Positions 16,200-25,057 of a stretch of DNA of 64,000 bases are shown one piece after another. Position numbers and translations under genes: made by a program. Source of the stretch: Paraclostridium sordellii (GTDB lineage Bacteria > Bacillota > Clostridia > Peptostreptococcales > Peptostreptococcaceae); NCBI RefSeq assembly GCF_000953675.1, contig NZ_LN679998.1, forward strand, positions 1,325,911-1,389,910, read 5' to 3'. The number at the start of each line of letters is the position of its first letter. Positions within the stretch are counted from its first letter, which is position 1. Under the pieces are notes generated by a model, which was not told the DNA's origin, did not search any database, and saw only the letters and a list, made by a program, of their open reading frames with translations.

Positions 16200-17330
16200 A
16201 TGAGATATAGAGAATTTGGGTCAACAGGAGAAAAAATTTCTATACTAGGTTTTGGATGTATGAGATTTCCGCAAACAGATGGAAAAATTAATGAAGATGA
16301 AACGTTAAAAATGGTTAGATATGCAATAGATAATGGGGTTAACTATATAGATACTGCATATCCATATCATGGAGGAGAAAGTGAACTGGTTGTAGGAAGA
16401 ATATTAAAGGATGGGTATAGAGAAAAAGTAAATTTAGCAACCAAACTGCCATCATGGAATATAAAAAGTAGAGAGGATATGGATAAATATCTAAATGAAC
16501 AATTAAAAAAATTACAAACAGATTATATTGATTTTTATTTAGTTCATGCGTTAGATGAAGAACTATGGGATAATTTAGTTAAAAATGGAATCTTTGATTT
16601 TTTAGATGAAATAAAAAGAAATAAGAAAGTTAGATATGTAGGCTTTTCTTTCCATGATAAATATGATGTATTTGAAAAAATTATAGATGATTATGATTGG
16701 GATTTTACTCAGATACAATACAACTATATAGATGAAGAGTATCAAGCTGGAACCAAGGGACTTGAATATGCTTATAAAAAAGGGTTGGGCATAGTAATAA
16801 TGGAACCTCTTAGAGGTGGAAAGCTAGTAAATAACTTATCTGATGATATTAAAAATATAATAAAATTTGCAAACACAAAAAAATCACCTACTAAATGGGC
16901 ATTTAAGTTTTTATATAATAAAAGTGAAATAGGCATAGTACTTAGCGGTATGTCTACCATGGAACAAGTAATTGAAAATATAAAAATTTGTGATGAAGAG
17001 GGAGAAGCAAATTCTATGACTAAAGATGAAAAAAAAATAATAGATAATCTAGGAGAAAAGTTTAAATCAAAAATTAAAATAGATTGCACTGCTTGTAAAT
17101 ATTGTATTCCATGTCCAAGAGGAGTAAATATACCTGGATGTTTTGAGGCTCTTAATAATGCAAGTATGTTTGATGATGTTGAGTCAGTTAAAATTAACAT
17201 GTATAAATTTATAGAAGAAAATGAAAGTGATGCATCTATGTGTATAGAGTGCGGAAAATGTGAAGCAATGTGCCCGCAGCATATAAATATAATAGACAAA
17301 TTGAAAGAAGTTAAATATACATTTAAATAA
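16200..17330 (+). CDS. Aldo/keto reductase with C-terminal 4Fe-4S domain
   Basis: Residues 1-270 form an aldo/keto reductase barrel: the opening LGFGCMRFP, the catalytic Asp/Tyr region YIDTAYPYHGGESE, and the later conserved K and H (LATKLP, YLVHAL). The C-terminal ~90 residues hold two cysteine clusters, CTACKYCIPCPRG and CIECGKCEAMCPQH, typical of ferredoxin-like 4Fe-4S binding. This combination is common in anaerobes and links NAD(P)H-dependent carbonyl reduction with an iron-sulfur centre; the substrate is unknown. AAGGAGGAG precedes the ATG. Confidence 0.9.
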   Translation: MRYREFGSTGEKISILGFGCMRFPQTDGKINEDETLKMVRYAIDNGVNYIDTAYPYHGGESELVVGRILKDGYREKVNLATKLPSWNIKSREDMDKYLNEQLKKLQTDYIDFYLVHALDEELWDNLVKNGIFDFLDEIKRNKKVRYVGFSFHDKYDVFEKIIDDYDWDFTQIQYNYIDEEYQAGTKGLEYAYKKGLGIVIMEPLRGGKLVNNLSDDIKNIIKFANTKKSPTKWAFKFLYNKSEIGIVLSGMSTMEQVIENIKICDEEGEANSMTKDEKKIIDNLGEKFKSKIKIDCTACKYCIPCPRGVNIPGCFEALNNASMFDDVESVKINMYKFIEENESDASMCIECGKCEAMCPQHINIIDKLKEVKYTFK

Positions 17331-17392
17331 GTTATAAACTTGAAAAAATTATTTTACTTTGATAATATATAAATTACGTTAAAACTTAAATT

Positions 17393-17433
17393 GACAGTTC
17401 GAAAGCCTCCTGTCTTTAAACAAAACTATGGTT
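17393..17433 (+). ncRNA. preQ1-I riboswitch aptamer
   Basis: GACAG and CTGTC close a short stem around a loop with TTCGAAAGCCTC, followed by the A-rich tail TTTAAACAAAACTA. This is the compact preQ1 class I layout (stem, C-containing loop, A-rich tail folding back). The end of the tail continues into CTATGGTT, which pairs with AACCGTAG in the following terminator, giving an antiterminator. The downstream gene encodes a queuosine-precursor transporter, in agreement. Confidence 0.8.
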
Positions 17434-17473
17434 AAGTCTTAAAATGTAATATTTTATATTATTATTTAGATTT

Positions 17474-17508
17474 TAAACCGTAGATTTTATTCTGCGGTTT
17501 TTTTTATT
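17474..17508 (+). terminator. Regulated terminator of the preQ1 riboswitch
   Basis: AAACCGTAGA and TCTGCGGTTT form a stem followed by eight Ts; its 5' arm can instead pair with CTATGGTT at the aptamer's end. Confidence 0.85.
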
Positions 17509-17531
17509 TTAAGACTTTAAGGAGAGAATAA

Positions 17532-18032
17532 ATGACTAACAAAACAAAAAAATTAGTAATGACATCTTTAGTTGCAGCTATATATGCTGTCTTAACATTA
17601 GTATTAGGTGCTATAAGTTATGGTCCTATACAATTTAGAATAGCGGAAATTATGGTATTATTAGCTTTTATAAAAAAAGATTATATATGGGGACTTACTA
17701 TAGGGTGCTTTTTAGCAAATGTGATAGGGCCATATGGGGCTCCTGATATAGTTTTTGGGACAACAGCTACATTTTTAAGTGTTTATGCTATATATTTAAC
17801 TGGTAAAGTTATGAAAGGTAAAAAATATGCAATATTAATAGCATCGATTTGGCCAACACTTATAAATGCAGTTATAATAGGTTTTATGCTAAATATTTTC
17901 GTTGGAATGCCTTTGATTTTATCTATGATACAAGTTGGATTTGGAGAATTTGTTGTTATAACTATAATAGGTGTTCCATTGTATAAAATTATAGGAAAAA
18001 AATATATTAAATTATTAGAGAATGCATTTTAA
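17532..18032 (+). CDS. queT: QueT family queuosine-precursor ECF transporter S component
   Basis: This 166-residue protein has about five to six membrane helices and the QueT pattern (SYGPIQFRIAEIMVLLAF, then GCFLANVIGPYGAPDIVFG). As an energy-coupling factor S component it binds preQ1 or preQ0 and needs a shared ECF module encoded elsewhere. A preQ1-I riboswitch with terminator sits immediately upstream, so expression should fall when preQ1 is abundant. AAGGAGAG precedes the ATG. Confidence 0.9.
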   Translation: MTNKTKKLVMTSLVAAIYAVLTLVLGAISYGPIQFRIAEIMVLLAFIKKDYIWGLTIGCFLANVIGPYGAPDIVFGTTATFLSVYAIYLTGKVMKGKKYAILIASIWPTLINAVIIGFMLNIFVGMPLILSMIQVGFGEFVVITIIGVPLYKIIGKKYIKLLENAF

Positions 18033-18054
18033 AGCAAGTTAGAAAGGAAATATT

Positions 18055-18930
18055 ATGTTTGTAGAAATTCTAATAGGCTCAACCATAGTTTTGGGAACTA
18101 CATTATTTTTAAAAAATGAAACTGAAAAATTAGAAATAACAAAACATGAGGTAGAAAATAACAAGATACCAAAAGATTTTGATGGTTTTAAAATAATACA
18201 AATAAGTGATTTACACAATAAAAGTTTTGGGAAAAATAATGAAAAACTTTTGAAAAAAGTTGAAGATGAAAAGCCTGATATAGTAGTTATAACTGGAGAT
18301 TTAGTTGAAGGTGACAATAATAAATATCATGTAGCCTTAAATTTAGTAGAAGAGTTAACAAAAAAATATGAGGTTTATTATATAGTAGGTAATCACGAAC
18401 AAAAGTCGTTAATAAAGAAATACAAAGAAGAATACAAAGAGTACTTTAAGGAATTAGAAAAAAAACCTATTATAAATTTACATAATGATAAAGTTTGCTT
18501 GAATAAAGGAAACTCATGTATTAATTTATTTGGTTTTATAGTTCCACTAGATTACTATCCCTATTTCTTTAAAAACTATAAAAATAGGAAAAAAGATCTT
18601 GAAAAAAACTTAATTTGTGATTCTCTTGGAGAAATCGATAAAGAAAATTATAATATAATGCTTGCACATACACCATTTTTCTTTGAAGATTATGAACAAT
18701 ATGGAGTTGATTTAGTTTTATCGGGACATGTACATGGAGGAATAATAAGAATACCAGGTATAGGAGGGGTACTTTCTCCTAATAGAGAATTTTTCCCAAA
18801 GTATGATTTTGGGAAGTATGAAAAAAATAATACAACTATGCTTCTAAGTAAAGGGTTAGGGGGATCTAAAGTATTGATTAGATTTAACTGTAAACCTGAA
18901 ATAGTAAGTATTGTACTAAAGTCAAAGTAA
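18055..18930 (+). CDS. Metallophosphoesterase (YkuE-like)
   Basis: The 291-residue protein starts with a hydrophobic segment (residues 1-20) and then shows the calcineurin-like metal-binding motifs in order: ISDLHN, TGDLVEGDN, GNHE, LAHTP and SGHVHGG. These ligate two metals and hydrolyse a phosphoester. YkuE-type members sit at the membrane and are often called phosphohydrolases of lipid or envelope substrates; the substrate here is not known. It begins 22 bases after queT and may share its transcript. Confidence 0.85.
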   Translation: MFVEILIGSTIVLGTTLFLKNETEKLEITKHEVENNKIPKDFDGFKIIQISDLHNKSFGKNNEKLLKKVEDEKPDIVVITGDLVEGDNNKYHVALNLVEELTKKYEVYYIVGNHEQKSLIKKYKEEYKEYFKELEKKPIINLHNDKVCLNKGNSCINLFGFIVPLDYYPYFFKNYKNRKKDLEKNLICDSLGEIDKENYNIMLAHTPFFFEDYEQYGVDLVLSGHVHGGIIRIPGIGGVLSPNREFFPKYDFGKYEKNNTTMLLSKGLGGSKVLIRFNCKPEIVSIVLKSK

Positions 18931-18960
18931 CTTCATTTAAAAAAATGAAGTTACTTTTTT
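18925..18960 (+). terminator. Rho-independent terminator
   Basis: AGTAACTTCATTT and AAATGAAGTTACT form a stem followed by a T run. Confidence 0.9.
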
Positions 18961-19092
18961 ATAGAAAAAAACTATAATCAATTGGAAAACTATAGAAAAT
19001 ATCAATGTAAAAAAACGTAGAAATTTGATATAATTGATTATGAAATTAAGAAAATTATAAAAAATCATAAAAATGTTAAAGGGGAGAGATTA

Positions 19093-19524
19093 ATGAAAAA
19101 AAATAAAAAGTTAAAAATGTTAGTTATGGGGTTGCTATTTGCTTTATCAATTACTAGCCTAGTGGGATGCTCATCAAATAAAGGAAATGATACATCAAGC
19201 AAATCTGAAAGTAGTTATAAAAATATAAATGCAAAAGAGACAGAAGATTTATTAGCTAGTGGAGATGATATAGCGGTTGTAGATGTTAGAAGCAAAGGGG
19301 AATATGATGAAGGGCATATAGATAGAGCTCAAAATATAGATTTTAATGACTTTGAAAACAATTTAACTATATTAGATGATTATAAAGAAAAGCCTGTATT
19401 ACTTTATTGTAAAACAGGTAATAGAAGTGAAAAGGCAGCTAAAATTTTACAAAAGCATGGATTTAAAAAAGTTTACAATGCTACAGATGGTGTTGAAGAG
19501 CATGATTATAAATTAGTTAAGTAA
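19093..19524 (+). CDS. Lipoprotein rhodanese (sulfurtransferase)
   Basis: Residues 1-26 are a lipoprotein signal with lipobox LVGC (Cys26). After a Ser/Lys-rich linker a single rhodanese domain occupies ~45-143, with active-site loop CKTGNRSE. It would act on the outer face of the membrane on sulfane sulfur or related groups. The gene lies directly before a YnjBCD-like ABC importer; in Escherichia coli a secreted rhodanese (YnjE) is likewise adjacent to ynjBCD, so the grouping may be functional. Confidence 0.85.
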   Translation: MKKNKKLKMLVMGLLFALSITSLVGCSSNKGNDTSSKSESSYKNINAKETEDLLASGDDIAVVDVRSKGEYDEGHIDRAQNIDFNDFENNLTILDDYKEKPVLLYCKTGNRSEKAAKILQKHGFKKVYNATDGVEEHDYKLVK

Positions 19525-19526
19525 AA

Positions 19527-19565
19527 ATAACCTCCTAGACTGATAATATTTAGCTAGGAGGTTAT
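19527..19565 (+). terminator. Hairpin between rhodanese and ABC genes
   Basis: ATAACCTCCTAG and CTAGGAGGTTAT form a strong stem around a 15-base loop. The T tract after it is broken, so it may attenuate rather than stop transcription into the ABC operon. Confidence 0.65.
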
Positions 19566-19596
19566 ATTATTATAAAAATAAAAAAGGAGAATTAAT

Positions 19597-20802
19597 ATGA
19601 AAAAAATTATTGCCTTGGTAATGACGTTAAGTCTAATCTTTATGGTTGGATGCAGTAGCAATAGTGCAAAAAACACAGAAGATATCTTAAACAAAGATCA
19701 AAAAGAAATTGAAAAGTCAGCTAAAGGAAGTACAGTTAACTTTTATGGATGGGGAGGAAACGAAGTACTTAATAAATGGTTTGATACATATGTTATACCT
19801 AATATGAAAGAAAAATATGATATTTCTGTTAAAAGAGTTGGAATGGATATAGATACGATAATGAATAAACTGTTATCTGAAAAGAAACTTCAAAATGATA
19901 ATGGAAATATAGATGTATTTTGGTTAAATGGAGAAAACTTCAAATCTGCTAAAGATAATGATTTACTTTTTGGACCATTTACAAGTAAAATTGAAAATTA
20001 TGAAAAATATGTAGATACAAAATCAAAAGATATAACTACTGATTTTGGTACTCCAGTTGATAATATGGAATCTCCTTGGGGTAAGGCAACTTTTACAGTA
20101 TTTAAAAATGGAGAAAAAGTTGAAAATCAAATTACAGATACAAAAAGTTTAAAAGAAGCTATAATGAAAAATCCTGGGAAATTTACATATCCGGCACCAC
20201 CAGATTTTACTGGAAGTGCATTTGTAAGAAATATTATATATGATACTGTAGGGTATGAAAAAGTAGCCAACTTACCTGAAGATGAAAAACAAGTCAAAGA
20301 AGCTATACAACCGGCAATTGACTATTTAAATGAAATTAAACCATATTTATGGAATAAAGGAAAGACATATCCATCAACTATAGCTCAATTAAATAATATG
20401 TATTCAGACAATGAAGTTTATTTTAGTATGAGTTATTCACCTAATGAGGTTAAAGGAAAAATTGATTCAGGTGAATTTAATAAAAATACTCAGTTTATAA
20501 ATTTTGATAAAGGAAACATATCAAACACTCACTTTTTAGCAATACCTAAAAATGCAAAGAATAAAGCAGGATCTATGGTTTTAATAAATTACTTAACTAG
20601 TATAGATGCTCAAGCTTCTAAGAGTAATCCTAAAAACTGGGGAGATATGACTATATTAGATTTAAATAAAGTGCCATCTGAAGATAGAAGTAAATTCAAA
20701 TCTTCAATAGATATTAAAAATCCTGTACCTGAAATTAAAGCTAGCTTAGTACCTATAATTGAAAAAATTTGGATTGAAGAGGTAGCCAATAGCAATGAGT
20801 AA
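19597..20802 (+). CDS. ABC transporter substrate-binding lipoprotein, YnjB-like
   Basis: A lipoprotein signal ends at Cys19 (MVGC). The mature protein has the YnjB-type features NFYGWGG near its start, a central SPWGKA and FTYPAPPDFTGSAFVRN. It should bind the solute outside the cell and deliver it to the two permeases that follow. YnjB-type systems are often called thiamine-like or iron-like importers by fold, but the substrate is not established. The stop codon overlaps the next start by eight bases, marking a tight operon (19597-23479). Confidence 0.8.
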   Translation: MKKIIALVMTLSLIFMVGCSSNSAKNTEDILNKDQKEIEKSAKGSTVNFYGWGGNEVLNKWFDTYVIPNMKEKYDISVKRVGMDIDTIMNKLLSEKKLQNDNGNIDVFWLNGENFKSAKDNDLLFGPFTSKIENYEKYVDTKSKDITTDFGTPVDNMESPWGKATFTVFKNGEKVENQITDTKSLKEAIMKNPGKFTYPAPPDFTGSAFVRNIIYDTVGYEKVANLPEDEKQVKEAIQPAIDYLNEIKPYLWNKGKTYPSTIAQLNNMYSDNEVYFSMSYSPNEVKGKIDSGEFNKNTQFINFDKGNISNTHFLAIPKNAKNKAGSMVLINYLTSIDAQASKSNPKNWGDMTILDLNKVPSEDRSKFKSSIDIKNPVPEIKASLVPIIEKIWIEEVANSNE

Positions 20803-21652
20803 GTTTAAACCTTACTTATATATAGCTCCTGTAGCTATATTATTAATAACTATAATAGGAATGGGGATTTTTACATGTATTTGTCAAAGTTTAGGATATT
20901 TTCCTCAAATAGGAATGACAGATATAACCTTAAGTTATTACAAAGAATTATTAAGTGATAAACAGTTTGTAGAATCAATTTATATAAGTTTAAGAACTGC
21001 TTTAATATCTTCTATTATATCTGTTTTAGTGGGCGTTATTTTAGCGTACTTTATTTCAAAAGAAAAGTTTTCTAAGTTTAGATATTTTTTGATAAATTTA
21101 CCTATAATAGTTCCTCACATTGTAGTTATACTACTGACTTTTGCTATTTTTTCAAAATCAGGTATAATATCTAGGATATTATATAATCTAGATTTAATAA
21201 GTGATTCAAACCAATTTATAAGTTTAGTTAATGATAAATATGGAATAGGTATAATACTTGTTTATATTTATAAAGGGATACCTTTTATAGCGTTGACAAC
21301 TTATAATATTTTAAAAAGTTTAGATAAAAACTTAGAAGATGTAGCTAGAAACTTAGGAGCAAATAATGTTCAAGCTTTTAAATTTATCATATTGCCACAA
21401 ATTATTCCAAGTATTATATCTTCTTTTATAATAATTTTTGCATTTTCATTTGGTTCATTTGAAGTTCCTTATTTAATAGGTGCAACAAGTCCAAAAGCAT
21501 TACCTGTAAATGCATACTTATACTATATAGGATCAGATTTAACTAAAAGACCTATTTCTATGGCTATGAATACAGTATTAGCAGGTATAAGTTTTATATT
21601 ATTAATAATTTATGATACTATATTTAAAAAAATATATAAGTATAAATTGTAG
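20795..21652 (+). CDS. ABC transporter permease (first YnjC-like half)
   Basis: The 285-residue protein has six membrane helices and the binding-protein-dependent permease loop (EDVARNLGANNVQAFKFIILPQIIP), which contacts the ATPase. In E. coli the YnjC permease is a single fused protein of two such halves; here the halves are separate genes, this one and 21661-22443. It overlaps the substrate-binding gene by eight bases. Confidence 0.85.
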   Translation: MSKFKPYLYIAPVAILLITIIGMGIFTCICQSLGYFPQIGMTDITLSYYKELLSDKQFVESIYISLRTALISSIISVLVGVILAYFISKEKFSKFRYFLINLPIIVPHIVVILLTFAIFSKSGIISRILYNLDLISDSNQFISLVNDKYGIGIILVYIYKGIPFIALTTYNILKSLDKNLEDVARNLGANNVQAFKFIILPQIIPSIISSFIIIFAFSFGSFEVPYLIGATSPKALPVNAYLYYIGSDLTKRPISMAMNTVLAGISFILLIIYDTIFKKIYKYKL

Positions 21653-21660
21653 GTGATAAA

Positions 21661-22443
21661 ATGAGTAAAAAATTAAAAAAATTAATTGTTAATATTATTT
21701 TACTTACACTTATATTACCATTAGGAATTCTTTTTATATGGGCTATTACATCTTCATGGGTATATCCAAATTTAATTCCAAATGAATTTTCATTAAGGGG
21801 TTTTGAGTACATACTAAATGAAGAAAATATAAAAGTTTTATTAAATAGTATATTTATTTCAATAGTGGTAGTTATAATAACTTTAATAATTAGTATACCT
21901 GCGGCTAAAGCAATAGCATTATATGAATTTAAAGGGAAAAAATTTTTTGAATTATTGATATTATCACCAATAATAATTCCAATGATTTCAGTTGCTATGG
22001 GAATTCAATTAATTTTTATTAAGTTTGGGATAGCCAACACTTTAACCGGAGTTATTCTTATAAATATAATACCTTGTATACCTTATGGAGTAAGGATAAT
22101 TGCTGATGTATATAAATTAATTGGGGCTAAATATGAGATACAGGCTAGTATGTTAGGAGCTAAAAAAATAGATACACTTAGATATGTTACTATACCGCTT
22201 ATATTGCCAGGAATAATAGGGGCATCTAGCATGTGCTTTATAATTTCCTTTAGCCAATATTTTTTAACCTTGCTAATAGGAGGAGGAAGTGTAATAACTT
22301 ATCCTTTATTGATGTTTCCTTATATACAAAGTGGGGATAGAATATTAGCATCTATGTATAGTATAGTCTTTATTATAATCAGTTTAATTGTAGTTATGTT
22401 AATGAAAAAATCACTAGAAAAATATTATAATAAGGAGAATTAA
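21661..22443 (+). CDS. ABC transporter permease (second YnjC-like half)
   Basis: The 260-residue protein has six membrane helices and its own coupling loop (YEIQASMLGAKKIDTLRYVTIPLILP). It begins eight bases after the first permease and ends one base before the ATPase start, so translation is coupled. Together the two permeases form the channel of the importer. Confidence 0.85.
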   Translation: MSKKLKKLIVNIILLTLILPLGILFIWAITSSWVYPNLIPNEFSLRGFEYILNEENIKVLLNSIFISIVVVIITLIISIPAAKAIALYEFKGKKFFELLILSPIIIPMISVAMGIQLIFIKFGIANTLTGVILINIIPCIPYGVRIIADVYKLIGAKYEIQASMLGAKKIDTLRYVTIPLILPGIIGASSMCFIISFSQYFLTLLIGGGSVITYPLLMFPYIQSGDRILASMYSIVFIIISLIVVMLMKKSLEKYYNKEN

Positions 22444-22444
22444 G

Positions 22445-23479
22445 ATGGCATCTGTTAAAATAGTAAATTTAACTAAAAGTTTTAACAATGTAAATGTATT
22501 AAATAGTATCAATCTAGATATTAATCAAGGTGAATTTATTACACTTTTAGGTAAATCAGGATGTGGTAAAAGCACAACTTTAAAGTTAATAGCAGGACTT
22601 ATAAGTCCAGATAAAGGAGATATATTATTTGACAAAAATTCTATATTAAATCAAAAAACTCAAGAGCGACAAGCTGTTATAGTATTTCAAGATTATTCTT
22701 TGTTTCCACATATGAATGTCTTTGAAAATATAGAATTTGGATTGAAAATGAAAAAGATAGAAAAAAAAATAAGACAGAAAAAAGTAATGGAGCTTTTGGA
22801 ACTTGTTAAACTCGATGGATTTGAAAAAAAGTTTCCTAGCGAATTATCTGGTGGTCAAAAACAAAGAGTTGCAATAGCTAGAACATTGGCGGTAAATCCA
22901 AAAGTATTATTATTAGATGAACCTTTTTCAAGTTTGGATATAAATTTAAGGAATGAGATGAGAAGCTTCATTTTAGAATTACAAAAAAAATTAAATATAA
23001 CCACTATATTAGTAACTCATGATAAGGAAGAGGCTTTGATGATGAGTGATAAAATTGCGGTTATGATAGATGGAAATATAGCTCAATTTGATTCTCCTAT
23101 GAATTTATATGAAAAGCCTATATCTAAAGATATTGCAAATGTATTTGGCCAACGAAACTACTTAAAAGGAAGAATAAAAAATGGAATTTTCATTTCAGAT
23201 ATATTTGATATTGAGTTAAAAGGCCATGAAAATATAGATAATATTGAACTTATGATATCTAGAGAAGATGTAAAAATTCATAATAAAAAAATTTATGGAT
23301 TAAAGGGTATTATATCTAAAAAAACTTATGCAGGAGATATAACATACTACGAAATCGATGTAAAAACTAAAACAATAATTTCAAGTTCAAGTGAAAGTTT
23401 TTACAATATAGGTGATGAAGTTAGTATAGATATAAAGCCTAAAAATATAATTTACTTTAAAAACAATTTAAAAAAATAA
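22445..23479 (+). CDS. ABC transporter ATP-binding protein, YnjD/PotA-like
   Basis: The nucleotide-binding domain (residues 1-235) has Walker A GKSGCGKST, Q-loop VFQDYSLFPH, signature LSGGQKQR, Walker B VLLLDEP and switch His in VTHD. The last ~100 residues resemble the regulatory OB-type (TOBE) domain of the polyamine/iron/molybdate importers, including ISREDVKIH. It powers the preceding permeases. A terminator follows. Confidence 0.9.
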   Translation: MASVKIVNLTKSFNNVNVLNSINLDINQGEFITLLGKSGCGKSTTLKLIAGLISPDKGDILFDKNSILNQKTQERQAVIVFQDYSLFPHMNVFENIEFGLKMKKIEKKIRQKKVMELLELVKLDGFEKKFPSELSGGQKQRVAIARTLAVNPKVLLLDEPFSSLDINLRNEMRSFILELQKKLNITTILVTHDKEEALMMSDKIAVMIDGNIAQFDSPMNLYEKPISKDIANVFGQRNYLKGRIKNGIFISDIFDIELKGHENIDNIELMISREDVKIHNKKIYGLKGIISKKTYAGDITYYEIDVKTKTIISSSSESFYNIGDEVSIDIKPKNIIYFKNNLKK

Positions 23480-23480
23480 A

Positions 23481-23517
23481 AATAAGAGTTATATTAATAA
23501 TATAACTCTTATTTTTT
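23481..23517 (+). terminator. Rho-independent terminator of the ABC operon
   Basis: AATAAGAGTTATATT and AATATAACTCTTATT form a stem followed by six Ts. Confidence 0.9.
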
Positions 23518-23566
23518 ATAAGTATAGTTAGGGTATTATAAGTATATTTTGAAAGAGGTTAAAGAT

Positions 23567-24178
23567 ATGAAGATAAACAGAATAAAAGAATTAAAGCCAC
23601 TAGTTCAGACTAGGTTTTTAAATATGTATGATGCTAAATATGAAAATAAAAATGGAAATGAAAAAAGTTGGATGATAGCATCTAGAAAAGGGTATGAAGT
23701 TTTAGCAGATAAATATTTTAATGGTAAATCTGATGAAGTTGATGCTGTTGTAATAGCGACCTTTCACGAAGAATCTAAAAGTTTAGTATTAGTTAGACAA
23801 TTTAGAGTACCTCTAAATGATTATGTATATGAACTTCCAGCAGGCTTAGTTGATGATAATGAAGATTGTGCTATTACAATAAAAAGAGAATTAAAAGAAG
23901 AAACAGGCTTAGATATTATAAAAATTAATGATCGATTAGGAAGCAAACAATTATACTTATCGCCTGGTATGACAGAAGAAAGTGCAAGTTTAGTTTACTG
24001 CACATGTAGTGGGGATTTAAGTACAAAATATCTTGAAGAAGATGAAGATATTACTCCCATACTTGTAAATAGAGATGAAGCTAAAAAATTATTAAATAAA
24101 AGTGAAAAGATGGATATTAAGGCTTTTATGGTACTTCAAAGTTTTGCTTTGTTTGGAGAAGAAATATTTACATGTTAG
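23567..24178 (+). CDS. NUDIX hydrolase (ADP-ribose pyrophosphatase-like)
   Basis: Start 23567 is preferred because AAGAGG lies nine bases upstream; a TTG at 23549 would precede that site. The NUDIX box is complete: GLVDDNEDCAITIKREL then KEETGL, matching Gx5Ex7REUxEExGU. The preceding ELPAG and the following SPGMTEE are typical of ADP-sugar pyrophosphatases, which hydrolyse ADP-ribose to AMP and ribose-5-phosphate. The exact nucleotide substrate is inferred. It lies after the ABC operon terminator. Confidence 0.85.
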   Translation: MKINRIKELKPLVQTRFLNMYDAKYENKNGNEKSWMIASRKGYEVLADKYFNGKSDEVDAVVIATFHEESKSLVLVRQFRVPLNDYVYELPAGLVDDNEDCAITIKRELKEETGLDIIKINDRLGSKQLYLSPGMTEESASLVYCTCSGDLSTKYLEEDEDITPILVNRDEAKKLLNKSEKMDIKAFMVLQSFALFGEEIFTC

Positions 24179-24328
24179 AATTATTAGTAGATATAAATAT
24201 ATTGTTAATAGTCTATTAAAAATAAAATTTTCTAGAAAATATTATATATAGACTTTAAAAAGTATATAATCTAATAATATGGAATTCAAAATTATTTTAA
24301 TATAAAAAAGTAGGATTATATGAGTATA

Positions 24329-24357
24329 TTGACTGGAAATAATCAATGGTATATAAT
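24329..24357 (+). promoter_or_regulatory. Promoter of the rubrerythrin gene
   Basis: TTGACT, a 17-base spacer and TATAAT lie 63 bases before the chosen start. I saw no clear PerR box. Confidence 0.65.
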
Positions 24358-24419
24358 ACCACTTGTATGAGGAAATAAATTATTCCCAGACAAATATATT
24401 TAATATTTGGAGGATGGAC

Positions 24420-24956
24420 ATGGACATAAGAGGAACTAAAACTGAACAAAATTTAGTTACTGCATTTGCTGGAGAGTCTGAAGCTACAAATAAATATACA
24501 TATTATGCTTCAAAGGCTAGAAAAGAAGGTTATAATAAAATAGCTGACTTTTTTGAAGAAACAGCTAATAATGAAAGAGCTCATGCAAAAATGTGGTTTA
24601 AGTTAATTCATGATGGAATAGGCACAACTGAAGAAAACTTAAGAGATGCAGCGGCAGGAGAGCACTATGAATGGGTTGATATGTATGAGAAATTTGCAAA
24701 GGAAGCTGAGGAAGAAGGATTTTTAGAAATTGCATTTTTATTAAGAGGTGTTGGCTCTATAGAAAAGCAACATAATAAAAGATATAATGAATTACTTGAG
24801 GCCTTAGAGGCTAATAAAATCTTTGAAAAAGAAGAAACAATGGAGTGGAGATGTCAAAATTGCGGGCATATACACAAGGGTACAAATGCTCCAGAGGTAT
24901 GTCCTATATGTAAACATCCAAAAGCATTTTTTGAAGTTAAATGCGATGAATTTTAA
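24420..24956 (+). CDS. Rubrerythrin
   Basis: Start 24420 lies six bases after GGAGG; a longer frame from 24363 would include that site. The 179-residue protein has a ferritin-like diiron domain with the ligand motifs [20 protein letters not shown] and [11 protein letters not shown], and a C-terminal rubredoxin domain with CQNCG and CPICK. It reduces hydrogen peroxide to water with electrons from rubredoxin-type donors, a standard peroxide defence of anaerobes. Single gene with a consensus promoter. Confidence 0.95.
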   Translation: MDIRGTKTEQNLVTAFAGESEATNKYTYYASKARKEGYNKIADFFEETANNERAHAKMWFKLIHDGIGTTEENLRDAAAGEHYEWVDMYEKFAKEAEEEGFLEIAFLLRGVGSIEKQHNKRYNELLEALEANKIFEKEETMEWRCQNCGHIHKGTNAPEVCPICKHPKAFFEVKCDEF

Positions 24957-25016
24957 TATACAATTTTTTTATTTTTAATACAATACTTTTAATTAAGAAG
25001 AAAATATACATAAATA

Positions 25017-25053
25017 AAAAAATAGATCTTGATTTAAATCAAGATCTATTTTT
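25017..25053. terminator. Bidirectional terminator
   Basis: AAAATAGATCTTGATTT and its complement AAATCAAGATCTATTTT form a perfect stem between the rubrerythrin and nitronate monooxygenase genes. Confidence 0.85.
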
Positions 25054-25057
25054 GCTT

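Noticed and set aside
19597-23479. Calling the ABC operon a polyamine (PotABCD) or iron importer
   Set aside because: The ATPase looks similar, but the binding protein carries YnjB-specific motifs; substrate left open.
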